Below are positions 7,190-13,926 of a stretch of 64,000 nt of DNA, piece by piece (the first letter of the stretch is position 1; every line of letters begins with the position of its first letter). The stretch covers positions 14,764 to 78,763 of the forward strand of contig CAZRWH010000001.1 in the NCBI GenBank assembly GCA_964603905.1, given 5' to 3'. The notes below the pieces were generated by a model that ran no database searches, had not been told where the DNA came from, and worked only from the letters and a program-made list of their open reading frames with translations. A program made the translations under genes and the position numbers. This stretch comes from CAZRWH01 sp964603905 (GTDB lineage: Bacteria > Patescibacteriota > Gracilibacteria > UBA1369 > UBA12470).

Positions 7190-8455
7190 ATGAAAAAACT
7201 TCTTCTCAGAAATGGAACCGTCGTTAGCTCGCAGGGGATGCGGGAGGCGGATGTTTTGGTTGAGGAGGGGAGGATTATCAAGGTGGAGTCTGATATTACG
7301 GTTACTGATGACATGGAGGTAATTGATTGCGAAGGGCAGTTTATTATGCCTGGTGTGATTGATACTCATGTTCATTTGCGTGAGCCGGGGCATGAGGAGA
7401 AGGAGGATTTTGTAACAGGTTCGAAAGCGGCTGTTAGAGGTGGGGTTACAACTGTTCTTGATATGCCGAATAATAGTCCTCGGACAGATTCTGTTGAAAG
7501 GCTTGAGGCGAAGTATGAACTGGCGAATGGGCATATGGTTTGTAATTATGGGTTTTATATTTCTGCAACTACTGGTGAAACTGGTCGTAGCTGCGCTATG
7601 AAACTTTATATGGGTGCGTCTACAGGTGAGGAGGCTGAGAAGAGCATGGAGAAGTTTTTTGAAACAGAAAAAATCCTTGTTGTTCATGCGGAAGATCAGG
7701 ATCGTATAAATGAACGTGCTAAGCAATTTGATTCTGACAATTCTCCAAGAATTCATTCGGTAATCCGTGACGATGAGGCGGCTTATTTGGCTGCGAAACA
7801 GGCTTTGCATTTGGCGAAGAAACACGATACGCGTATTCATATTGCTCACATGAGTACTGCGAAAGAGGTTGAGAGTTTGCGAAAATTTAAAACTGAAAAG
7901 ATTACTGCTGAGGCTGCAACTCATCATTTGTTTCTAACGACTGATGCGTATGACGACCAAGGGGATTTGGTAAAAATGAATCCTCCTCTTCGAGAAGTTA
8001 TAGATAAGGAAGCTCTTTGGGGTGCTCTTCGTGAAGGGCTGATTGATAATGTTGTGACTGATCACGCACCGCACTTGCTCGAAGAAAAAAACTCTGACAA
8101 TGCTCCTGCAGGGGTCCCAGGTCTTGAGACTTTGCTTCCGTTGATGCTTAACGCGGTTAACAATGGGGATCTTTCGATGGAACGTTGTTGTGAGGTCTTA
8201 TGCGAGAAGCCGGCTGAGATTTTTGGCTTAGACGGCAAAGGACAGATTGCAGAAGGGTACGATGCAGACATTGTGGTTGTTGATATGCAGCGAGAGGAGG
8301 TTGTTGGTGAAAAAGGTTACCAATCTAAGTGTGGTTGGTCTCCTTATGATGGATTGAGTCTGACCGGTTGGCCGGTTTTGACTGTTGTGAATGGAGAGGT
8401 TGTTATGAGGGGAGGGGATATTGAAGAAAAGTTTGTGGGAAAAGCTTGTTTTTGA
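7190..8455 (+). CDS. pyrC: dihydroorotase
   Basis: 421 aa amidohydrolase that cyclises carbamoylaspartate to dihydroorotate. Metal-site motifs are DTHVHLREPGHEEKEDF (near residue 60), CAMKLYMGAS (candidate bridging Lys), VVHAED, HIAHMST, EAATHHLFL and VTDHAPH with the catalytic Asp. The length and order fit the class I type rather than the short E. coli PyrC. The C-terminus (YDGLSLTGWPVLTVVNGEVV) is the composite-domain closing strand. ATG 7190 is preferred over TTG 7187. A TATAAC at 7179-7184 immediately upstream suggests a very short leader. It ends with TGA, showing TGA is a stop in this genome. Confidence 0.94.
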   Translation: MKKLLLRNGTVVSSQGMREADVLVEEGRIIKVESDITVTDDMEVIDCEGQFIMPGVIDTHVHLREPGHEEKEDFVTGSKAAVRGGVTTVLDMPNNSPRTDSVERLEAKYELANGHMVCNYGFYISATTGETGRSCAMKLYMGASTGEEAEKSMEKFFETEKILVVHAEDQDRINERAKQFDSDNSPRIHSVIRDDEAAYLAAKQALHLAKKHDTRIHIAHMSTAKEVESLRKFKTEKITAEAATHHLFLTTDAYDDQGDLVKMNPPLREVIDKEALWGALREGLIDNVVTDHAPHLLEEKNSDNAPAGVPGLETLLPLMLNAVNNGDLSMERCCEVLCEKPAEIFGLDGKGQIAEGYDADIVVVDMQREEVVGEKGYQSKCGWSPYDGLSLTGWPVLTVVNGEVVMRGGDIEEKFVGKACF

Positions 8456-8485
8456 TACAGTTCCCACGGCCTAAACAAACCTATT

Positions 8486-9412
8486 ATGAACACATCTATC
8501 GATTTCTGCGGCGTAACTTTCCCTAACCCGACTGTTCTCGCTTCAGGGATTTTGGGTGTTATTGGAGACAGCCTCAAAAATGTTGCTCGAGAAGGAGCAG
8601 GTGGAGTGACCTCAAAGTCAGTTTGGCTTGAACGTCACGAAGGTCATGCTAACCCAACAATGATGGGAACTGAGCATTTTTATATCAATGCGGTTGGGCT
8701 TCCTGATGGTGGAATTGAAAAGGCTCGAGAAGAGCTCGGTAAATATCTTGCTTGGGAAAAAAGAGTGCCTTTGATCGGAAATATTGTCGCTGGGAATATT
8801 GCGGATTTTGAAGAGATTGCAGGTAAGATGGTTGAAATTGGGCCAGATATTATCGAGGTAAACATTAGTTGTCCGAATGTTGAAGATGAGTTTGGAAGAC
8901 CTTTTGCTTGTGTTGTTGAGGATGCGGCTGAGGTGACTCGTGTTGTGAAAAGTGTAGTTAAAACTATTCCTGTTGCGATCAAGCTTTCGCCAAATGTTGC
9001 GAACATTGGTGAGATTGCAGCGGCTTGTGAAAAAGAAGGCGCTGATGCGATTACGGCTGTGAACACTTTCGGCCCTGGAATGGTTATCGATATTGATACT
9101 GCTGAGCCGATTTTGGCTAACAAAGTTGGTGGAGTTAGTGGTCCTGGTATCAAGCCTCTGGCGGTTAAGCGTGTTTGGGATGTGGCGAATGCTGTTTCTA
9201 TCCCTGTGATTGGGATGGGAGGTGTTACTTGTGGACGCGATATTATTGAGTTCATGATGGCCGGCGCGAGTCTAGTTGGGATTGGTGCAGGCGTTTATTA
9301 TGGTGGAGTTGAGATATTTGGAAATGCGATGAAAGAGGTTGAGGAGTGGATGACTGAGAATGGTGTTACGGATTTAAATGAAATTATTGGTAAAGCTGTT
9401 AAAAAGACTTAA
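8486..9412 (+). CDS. pyrD: dihydroorotate dehydrogenase, class 1B catalytic subunit
   Basis: 308 aa FMN enzyme oxidising dihydroorotate to orotate. It begins with the class 1 signature FPNPTVLASGILG. The catalytic base is the cysteine in VNISCPNVEDEFG (near residue 128), as in class 1, not serine as in the membrane-bound class 2. KLSPN, AVNTFGPG and the FMN phosphate site GMGGVTCGRDIIEFMMAGAS follow. The adjacent pyrK, 12 bases downstream, supplies the FAD/Fe-S partner expected for class 1B, which uses NAD+. Confidence 0.95.
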   Translation: MNTSIDFCGVTFPNPTVLASGILGVIGDSLKNVAREGAGGVTSKSVWLERHEGHANPTMMGTEHFYINAVGLPDGGIEKAREELGKYLAWEKRVPLIGNIVAGNIADFEEIAGKMVEIGPDIIEVNISCPNVEDEFGRPFACVVEDAAEVTRVVKSVVKTIPVAIKLSPNVANIGEIAAACEKEGADAITAVNTFGPGMVIDIDTAEPILANKVGGVSGPGIKPLAVKRVWDVANAVSIPVIGMGGVTCGRDIIEFMMAGASLVGIGAGVYYGGVEIFGNAMKEVEEWMTENGVTDLNEIIGKAVKKT

Positions 9413-9433
9413 GACATATGACTTATGACTGAC
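9413..9433 (+). repeat. heptamer array spanning the pyrK start codon
   Basis: GACATAT, GACTTAT, GACTGAC are consecutive 7-base units running from the pyrD stop through the pyrK ATG at 9425. The initiation codon of pyrK lies inside the array. Confidence 0.55.
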
Positions 9434-10222
9434 ATACCAAAAGTTCTAAAAATTGCAGAAGTTCGAGACGAAAACCCTACGGTAAAAACGTATGTTTTCC
9501 GAGGATACGATTTGGGTGCTAGGCCTGGGCAGTTTGTGAATCTTTGGATGCCTCGCGTCAATGAAAAACCTTTCTCGGTTGCTTATTGTGACGAGGACGA
9601 GTTTTGGCTGACGATTGCGGCGGTTGGAGACTTTACGAAAAAGCTTCATTCTGAATTTGGTGTCGGTGACAAGCTTGGAGTTCGTGGGCCTTACGGTAAA
9701 GGTTACACAATCCCACAAGGTAAGAAGATTGCGCTTTTGGCAGGTGGGTATGGTGCGGCGCCTCTTTATTTTGTTGCGCAAGAAGCCGTGAAGAATGGAT
9801 GCACAGTTGAATTTATTGTTGGAGCACGAAATAAAGATCTGCTTCTTTATTTAGACAGAATTGAGCAAGCGGAAGGTATGAATTTGCATGTTGCGACTGA
9901 TGACGGGGCTGTTGGAGAGCAAGGTTACAACACTCAAATTCTTGAGAAGTTAATTGATGATGTTGATATGGTTGCGACTTGTGGTCCTGAGATTATGATG
10001 CGAGCTGCGATGAATATTTGTGAAAAAGCTGGTAAGCCGATCGAGGTTTCGATTGAGAGATATATGAAGTGTGGATCGGGTGTTTGTGGGAACTGTTGTG
10101 TTGATGGTCTTGGTGTTCCGGTTTGTCAAAAAGGACCTGTGATGCCAGGTAAAATGGCGAGAAAAATTGAAGGATTGGCGGAGTTTCATAGGGATAATGT
10201 GGGGTTTAAGATTGTTTATTGA
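9425..10222 (+). CDS. pyrK: dihydroorotate dehydrogenase electron-transfer subunit
   Basis: 265 aa. It passes electrons from PyrD FMN through a [2Fe-2S] cluster and FAD to NAD+. An FAD-binding barrel (RPGQFVNLW, KPFSVAY) leads to an NAD-binding fold (IALLAGGYGAAPLYF). The C-terminal cluster site is KCGSGVCGNCCVDGLGVPVC, with the four ligand cysteines (C-x4-C-x2-C, then C about 11 on). It is coupled to pyrD by a 12-base spacer. The start codon is embedded in a heptamer array, so the exact N-terminus rests on family alignment. Confidence 0.93.
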   Translation: MTDIPKVLKIAEVRDENPTVKTYVFRGYDLGARPGQFVNLWMPRVNEKPFSVAYCDEDEFWLTIAAVGDFTKKLHSEFGVGDKLGVRGPYGKGYTIPQGKKIALLAGGYGAAPLYFVAQEAVKNGCTVEFIVGARNKDLLLYLDRIEQAEGMNLHVATDDGAVGEQGYNTQILEKLIDDVDMVATCGPEIMMRAAMNICEKAGKPIEVSIERYMKCGSGVCGNCCVDGLGVPVCQKGPVMPGKMARKIEGLAEFHRDNVGFKIVY

Positions 10223-10228
10223 TTAGTT

Positions 10229-10257
10229 GGCAGATTGCAAATGGCAGATAGCAGAAG
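10229..10257 (+). repeat. heptamer array (GCAGATT/GCAAATG)
   Basis: GGCAGATT, GCAAATG, GCAGATA, GCAGAAG units follow the pyrK stop. They are almost identical in wording to the arrays at 2735 and 6402. Confidence 0.65.
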
Positions 10258-10326
10258 TTGGTATTTTTTGTAGCAGGTGTTTTTTGTGGTAATCTGATGT
10301 CCTTTAAAAAAATAAAATTTTAAATC

Positions 10327-10611
10327 ATGAGAATAGAAGGAGTAGCTCTTAATAGGGACGATTTGTCAGATTTCTTTTGGAATTTGAAGGAGGGCGGAGA
10401 TATTCAAGTTGAATCTGTCGAAGGATTTCGAAGGGCTTTTCGCAAGAGGATCTTATGGGGAGGCATGGGATTTCAGGTTGAATCTGATCTTAATCAAATC
10501 TCAATTCAGGTTGGCGAATTAGGGAGGGTAGTTTTGGGTAGATATACCAATGATATTCGTACAAAGGCTCTTCGGGCTATCGAAGGTTTGCGTTCTGCGG
10601 CTCGCCCTTGA
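10327..10611 (+). CDS. small unknown protein
   Basis: Unrecognised 94-residue protein starting MRIEGVALNRDDLSDFF. It appears soluble and mixed alpha/beta with a basic C-terminus (TKALRAIEGLRSAARP); no signal peptide or known motif is seen. The leader is A/T-rich (AAAAAATAAAATTTTAAATC) without a Shine-Dalgarno. Its TGA stop overlaps the -35 hexamer of the promoter for the next gene. No function can be assigned. Confidence 0.55.
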   Translation: MRIEGVALNRDDLSDFFWNLKEGGDIQVESVEGFRRAFRKRILWGGMGFQVESDLNQISIQVGELGRVVLGRYTNDIRTKALRAIEGLRSAARP

Positions 10612-10635
10612 CAGTTTTGCCCAAAGATGTATAAT
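10608..10635 (+). promoter_or_regulatory. consensus promoter TTGACA-16-TATAAT
   Basis: Perfect -35 (10608-10613) and -10 (10630-10635) hexamers with 16-base spacing lie 33 bases before the ATG of the exported protein at 10668. It is one of the two promoters in the window with both hexamers perfect. Confidence 0.8.
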
Positions 10636-10667
10636 GCTTTTCTGTTTTTGAATTTAACCTAAAAAAC

Positions 10668-11570
10668 ATGAAGAACCTAAATACAATGAATACTCTTCGA
10701 GCTGCTACAGTTGCTGTTATGGCGATGGCGTCTGGGAATGCGGTTGCTGAGGATGGAGTTTCTGTTACACCGAGATCTATCCAGGAAGCTGGATGTGTGG
10801 TCCCTACTGGTATGAGTCTTCTTGATTTGAGAGATGGTGCTGCAGCTTTAGAGCAGTCTTTTGAACATGCTGTACACGTTTCTGCACAAGATCGCGATGA
10901 GGCTTATCGTCGTGCTGTTCTTGAGTTACAAGAGTCAAAAAAATCTTTAAGTGCAGATACTGGACGATTGATTACATCTCTTTCTGTTACTGCTGATTCT
11001 GCTCGTGAATTGCTTCGAGATATCCCTGCTAATGCCCAAGCAGATGCTTTTGAAGATACTGGTAAATACGGTCTTAGGCTTGCTGAGATTGAAAAATCTT
11101 ATGGTGTAAAAAAGCAACAATTCTCTGGTTTGACAGATAGGTATGACTCTTTTGAAGGTATTACTGATATCTCTGACGATGGTATTAAGCTTTATGATGT
11201 TGCTGTAGCTTTGAAAGCATGGGAAAAGTCTACAGGCATTGACTGCCCTGATAAAGTTGTTGATGCGGTGATTGCTGCTGGAACTGTTACGATCCCTTCT
11301 TATGCTGATCCGAATGCTGTGATGCCTCTGTCTCAAGGTCTTGGTACGCGTGGAAGAGGTTCTGGTTATGGGCATCCTGACTTTTCGTCTAGGTCGGAAC
11401 GAAACCCTGATGGGTCTGCATTGACTCATGAACAAAAGAGATTAAATGCTCTTTATGATTTTCTTGGCAAAGTTGAGAGGTTAGAATCTGATATTGCTAA
11501 ATCTATTGAAGCTGCTGAGCAACTTCAAAAAGATGTTGATGCTTTTCAGCCACCAGCACAACGACAATAA
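10668..11570 (+). CDS. exported protein of unknown function
   Basis: 300 aa. The N-terminus MKNLNTMNTLRAATVAVMAMASGNAVAED is a plausible signal peptide cleaved after AVA. The mature part is mostly helical (YRRAVLELQESKKSL, RLAEIEKSYGVKKQQF) with a final coiled-coil-like segment (FLGKVERLESDIAKSIEAAE) and a Pro/Gln tail. One cysteine lies near residue 38 and another in DCPDKVVDAV. No known domain is recognised. Its own consensus promoter upstream and an intrinsic terminator downstream make it a well-defined single-gene unit that is probably strongly expressed. A periplasmic-equivalent or cell-surface role is inferred only from export. Confidence 0.75.
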   Translation: MKNLNTMNTLRAATVAVMAMASGNAVAEDGVSVTPRSIQEAGCVVPTGMSLLDLRDGAAALEQSFEHAVHVSAQDRDEAYRRAVLELQESKKSLSADTGRLITSLSVTADSARELLRDIPANAQADAFEDTGKYGLRLAEIEKSYGVKKQQFSGLTDRYDSFEGITDISDDGIKLYDVAVALKAWEKSTGIDCPDKVVDAVIAAGTVTIPSYADPNAVMPLSQGLGTRGRGSGYGHPDFSSRSERNPDGSALTHEQKRLNALYDFLGKVERLESDIAKSIEAAEQLQKDVDAFQPPAQRQ

Positions 11571-11587
11571 TTTTTATTGAAAATTTC

Positions 11588-11626
11588 AAAAGGGAGAGCG
11601 ATTAATTTCGTCTCTCCTTTTTTTTG
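11588..11626 (+). terminator. intrinsic terminator of the 10668 gene
   Basis: AAAAGGGAGAGCG pairs with CGTCTCTCCTTTT (one bulge) around ATTAATTT and runs into an eight-T tract. It closes the exported-protein unit before pyrE. Confidence 0.85.
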
Positions 11627-11665
11627 TGTCATAATGCGCGCGACAAATTTTTAATCTAAATCTCG

Positions 11666-12304
11666 ATGAACGAAGTATCAAAACAAGTTGCCGGAGCACT
11701 TCTCGATGCAGGTGCTGTAAAAGTTAGTATGGATCCGCCTTTTCAATGGGTTTCAGGTATAAAATCACCTGTTTATTGTGATAATCGAATGATGATTTCG
11801 CACGTTCAAGGACGTCAATTGATTGTTGATGCTTTTAAGAAAATTGTTGAAGAACAAAACCCTGATTACATCGGAGGAACTGCAACTGCTGCGATTCCTT
11901 GGGCCGCTTTTATTGCGCAAGAACTTGATTTGCCGATGATTTATATCCGTCCAGCGAAGAAGGAGCATGGTGCTGGCAAGCAAATCGAAGGGGATCTTAA
12001 GGCAGGTAGCAAAGTTCTTATTGTTGAAGACCTAATCTCGACTGGTGGAAGTAGCGTGAAAGCTGCAGAAGCTGTTCGTGAAGAAGGAGGATGTGAAGTG
12101 ACAGATATTCTTGCAATTGTAACCTGGGAGATTCCGAAAGCGATTGCTAGGTTCGAAGATGCGAATATTAATTTAACGACGCTTACTGGATTTACAGATT
12201 TGATTGGTTTGGCTGCAGAGAGAGGTTACGTGACGGATTCACAGGCTGATATGATTTATAAGTTTAAGGAGGATCCTGCGGGGTGGTGGGAGTTAGTAGG
12301 TTAG
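11666..12304 (+). CDS. pyrE: orotate phosphoribosyltransferase
   Basis: 212 aa. It transfers phosphoribosyl from PRPP to orotate, giving OMP. The PRPP-binding signature VLIVEDLISTGGSS is near residue 117, preceded by the Lys-rich flexible loop RPAKKEHGAGKQIEGD. GGTATAAIPWAAF (near 72) is the conserved nucleotide-side loop. It has its own start region after a terminator, with a CATAAT -10-like hexamer at 11630-11635. It is separated from pyrF by an S23-type gene on the opposite strand. Confidence 0.95.
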   Translation: MNEVSKQVAGALLDAGAVKVSMDPPFQWVSGIKSPVYCDNRMMISHVQGRQLIVDAFKKIVEEQNPDYIGGTATAAIPWAAFIAQELDLPMIYIRPAKKEHGAGKQIEGDLKAGSKVLIVEDLISTGGSSVKAAEAVREEGGCEVTDILAIVTWEIPKAIARFEDANINLTTLTGFTDLIGLAAERGYVTDSQADMIYKFKEDPAGWWELVG

Positions 12305-12331
12305 CTGGGGAGTAGGCTAGTAGGTTAGCTG
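12291..12331 (+). repeat. array flanking the S23-type gene, left copy
   Basis: TTAGTAGG, TTAGCTGGGGAGTAGG, CTAGTAGG, TTAGCTG units overlap the pyrE stop. An inverted version (TTAGTAGATTAGTA, TTAGCTGGGAAGTAG on the minus strand) lies at 12764-12801 on the other side of the S23-type gene. Confidence 0.6.
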
Positions 12332-12702
12332 TTTTTGCCGTATCGTATTTTCTTTTGCTGGGATATTAGGCTGTTGAGCATTTTCATTACTTCATCTAAT
12401 AGTTTGTCTACTTTTATGTAGTCTAGGTGTTGTGTTTTTCGGAGTTCTTTGGAGATGGTTATTTGTGTTTCTAATTCACCTCCTGATCCATAAGAATAAA
12501 GCAAGAAACGTATGAAGTTGCCAGTTGATAAAAGCATTCGACCTTCTGCGATATTTGAAGCAATTGAAACTGAAGCTCTGCGCATTTGCGATGTTAATCC
12601 GTAGACCTCTTCTTTTGGGTAATGTTCTGTAAGTTGATATACAGCTTTGACTAATTGCAAAGATTTTTTCCAAACCAATAAGTTTTTATAAGTATGCATC
12701 AT
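12325..12702 (-). CDS. four-helix-bundle protein of the S23 / 23S intervening-sequence family
   Basis: 125 aa with the family hallmarks: YKNLLVWKKSLQLVKAVYQLT, then FP(here YP)KEEVYGLTSQMRRASVSIASNIAEG, and a C-terminal GGELETQITISKELR helix. Members are found as proteins encoded in 23S rRNA intervening sequences, and related bundles serve as the accessory protein (Avd) of diversity-generating retroelements. No reverse transcriptase or rRNA is nearby, so this is a free-standing copy. It is the only minus-strand gene in the pyr run, between pyrE and pyrF, and is flanked by inverted short arrays, suggesting it inserted here. Function is not known. An alternative start at the second Met differs by one residue. 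Confidence 0.88.
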   Translation of the reverse strand: MMHTYKNLLVWKKSLQLVKAVYQLTEHYPKEEVYGLTSQMRRASVSIASNIAEGRMLLSTGNFIRFLLYSYGSGGELETQITISKELRKTQHLDYIKVDKLLDEVMKMLNSLISQQKKIRYGKNS

Positions 12703-12763
12703 ATCGAGAAACTACCACATTGATGTTAAATTTTTGTTAAATCTTATGTATACTCCCGTCGAG

Positions 12764-12801
12764 ACATAATCTACTTCCCAGCTAAAATACTAATCTACTA
12801 A
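12764..12801 (-). repeat. array flanking the S23-type gene, right (inverted) copy
   Basis: On the minus strand this reads TTAGTAGATTAGTATTTTAG then CTGGGAAGTAGATTATG, matching the left flank at 12291-12331 in inverted orientation. A weak plus-strand -10 (TATACT, 12749-12754) for pyrF lies beside it. Confidence 0.55.
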
Positions 12802-12813
12802 TTAATTTAAAAA

Positions 12814-13743
12814 ATGAACTTCGCAGACAAGCTAAATGCAGCAATCAAAAAGACTAAGGCTCCGATTTGTGTTGGTTTAGATCCAAGACTTGATCAGATC
12901 CCAGCTCAAATTATTACCAAAGCGATAGACGAAAAAGATCGAACACCAGAAGGCGCGGCTCACGCTTTTTTGGAGTTCAATAAAGGGATTATTGATGCGG
13001 TTTGTGATTTGGTGCCGGCTGTGAAACCTCAGATTGCTTTTTATGAGCAGTATGGCTGGGCAGGATTCAAAGCTTACGAGGAAACTTGTGCATATGCTCG
13101 TGAAAAAGGGTTGCTTGTTATTGCTGATGCGAAACGGAACGATATTGGTTCTACTGCGGCAGGTTATTCTGGTGCTTTTCTTGGAGAGGTTGATCTTTTT
13201 GGAGCGAAAGAGAAGGCTCTTGATGCGGACGCTTTGACTGTGAATGCGTACCTTGGATGGGATGGTATTAAACCTTTTGTGGAAGCTTGTGATAAACATG
13301 ATAAAGGACTTTTTGTTCTAGTAAAAACTTCTAATCCTTCTTCTGGAGATTTGCAGGATCGTGATTTTTCGGATGGGATGAAGGCTTATGAATTGATGGC
13401 TCATTATGTTGAGTCTTGGGGGTCTGATTTGATTGGCGAGACTGGTTACTCAAGCATAGGTGCAGTTGTAGGGGCAACTTATCCAGCACAGGCTAAAGTT
13501 CTTCGCAAAATGATGCCTAATTCGATCTTCCTAGTACCTGGTTATGGTGCTCAAGGTGGTGGTGCTGAAGATGTTAAGCCTTGCTTCAATGACGATGGTC
13601 TTGGGGCTATCGTTAACTCGAGCCGAGGTATTATTTTTGCTTATGAAAAGAGTGAAAATTTCAAAGCAGAAAGTTACGATGAGGCTGCTAGAGTTGCTAC
13701 TTTGGAAATGATCGCAGACCTTAAATCTGCTGGCCTTGCTTAA
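12814..13743 (+). CDS. pyrF: orotidine 5'-phosphate decarboxylase (long type)
   Basis: 309 aa, the longer type 2 form rather than the ~230-aa E. coli form. It decarboxylates OMP to UMP, the last step. PICVGLDPRLDQIP opens the barrel, IADAKRNDIGSTAAGYS (near residue 104) holds the catalytic Lys/Asp array, and LFVLVKTSNPSS plus VPGYGAQGGG bind substrate phosphate. The start follows an A/T-rich leader (TTAATTTAAAAA) with no Shine-Dalgarno. The 183-base stretch after it has no gene apart from the promoter at 13872-13900. Confidence 0.95.
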   Translation: MNFADKLNAAIKKTKAPICVGLDPRLDQIPAQIITKAIDEKDRTPEGAAHAFLEFNKGIIDAVCDLVPAVKPQIAFYEQYGWAGFKAYEETCAYAREKGLLVIADAKRNDIGSTAAGYSGAFLGEVDLFGAKEKALDADALTVNAYLGWDGIKPFVEACDKHDKGLFVLVKTSNPSSGDLQDRDFSDGMKAYELMAHYVESWGSDLIGETGYSSIGAVVGATYPAQAKVLRKMMPNSIFLVPGYGAQGGGAEDVKPCFNDDGLGAIVNSSRGIIFAYEKSENFKAESYDEAARVATLEMIADLKSAGLA

Positions 13744-13871
13744 AAAGCTTGCCATATTCCAAAAACGGGCCCCTGCTCGACATCGTTGGTTTTTCCTTTG
13801 TTAAAGCGGTTATTTGCGCTTTGGAGTGTTGTTTTGGTGTGGGATTAAGTGTTTTACAGGAATGAGGGGGG

Positions 13872-13900
13872 TTAACATGGAGGCTTTTTTCAGGTATAAT
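13872..13900 (+). promoter_or_regulatory. promoter TTAACA-17-TATAAT for the surface operon
   Basis: TTAACA (13872-13877) and TATAAT (13895-13900) at 17-base spacing lie 26 bases before the ATG at 13927. It is well placed to drive the three-gene acidic surface operon 13927-20211. Confidence 0.75.
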
Positions 13901-13926
13901 CATTAGATTTAAAAGCTAAGTCGAAC

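Noticed and set aside
7154..7927. Minus-strand 257-codon frame inside pyrC
   Set aside because: Antisense to the dihydroorotase metal-site region; no domain and shadow-like composition.
7187..8455. Alternative genetic code with TGA as glycine
   Set aside because: TGA acts as the terminal codon at expected protein ends (pyrC, the 10327 gene), and no in-frame TGA occurs inside conserved genes.
8680..9255. Minus-strand 191-codon frame inside pyrD
   Set aside because: It is antisense to a complete, motif-verified pyrD and has Ser/Ile/Thr-heavy shadow composition.
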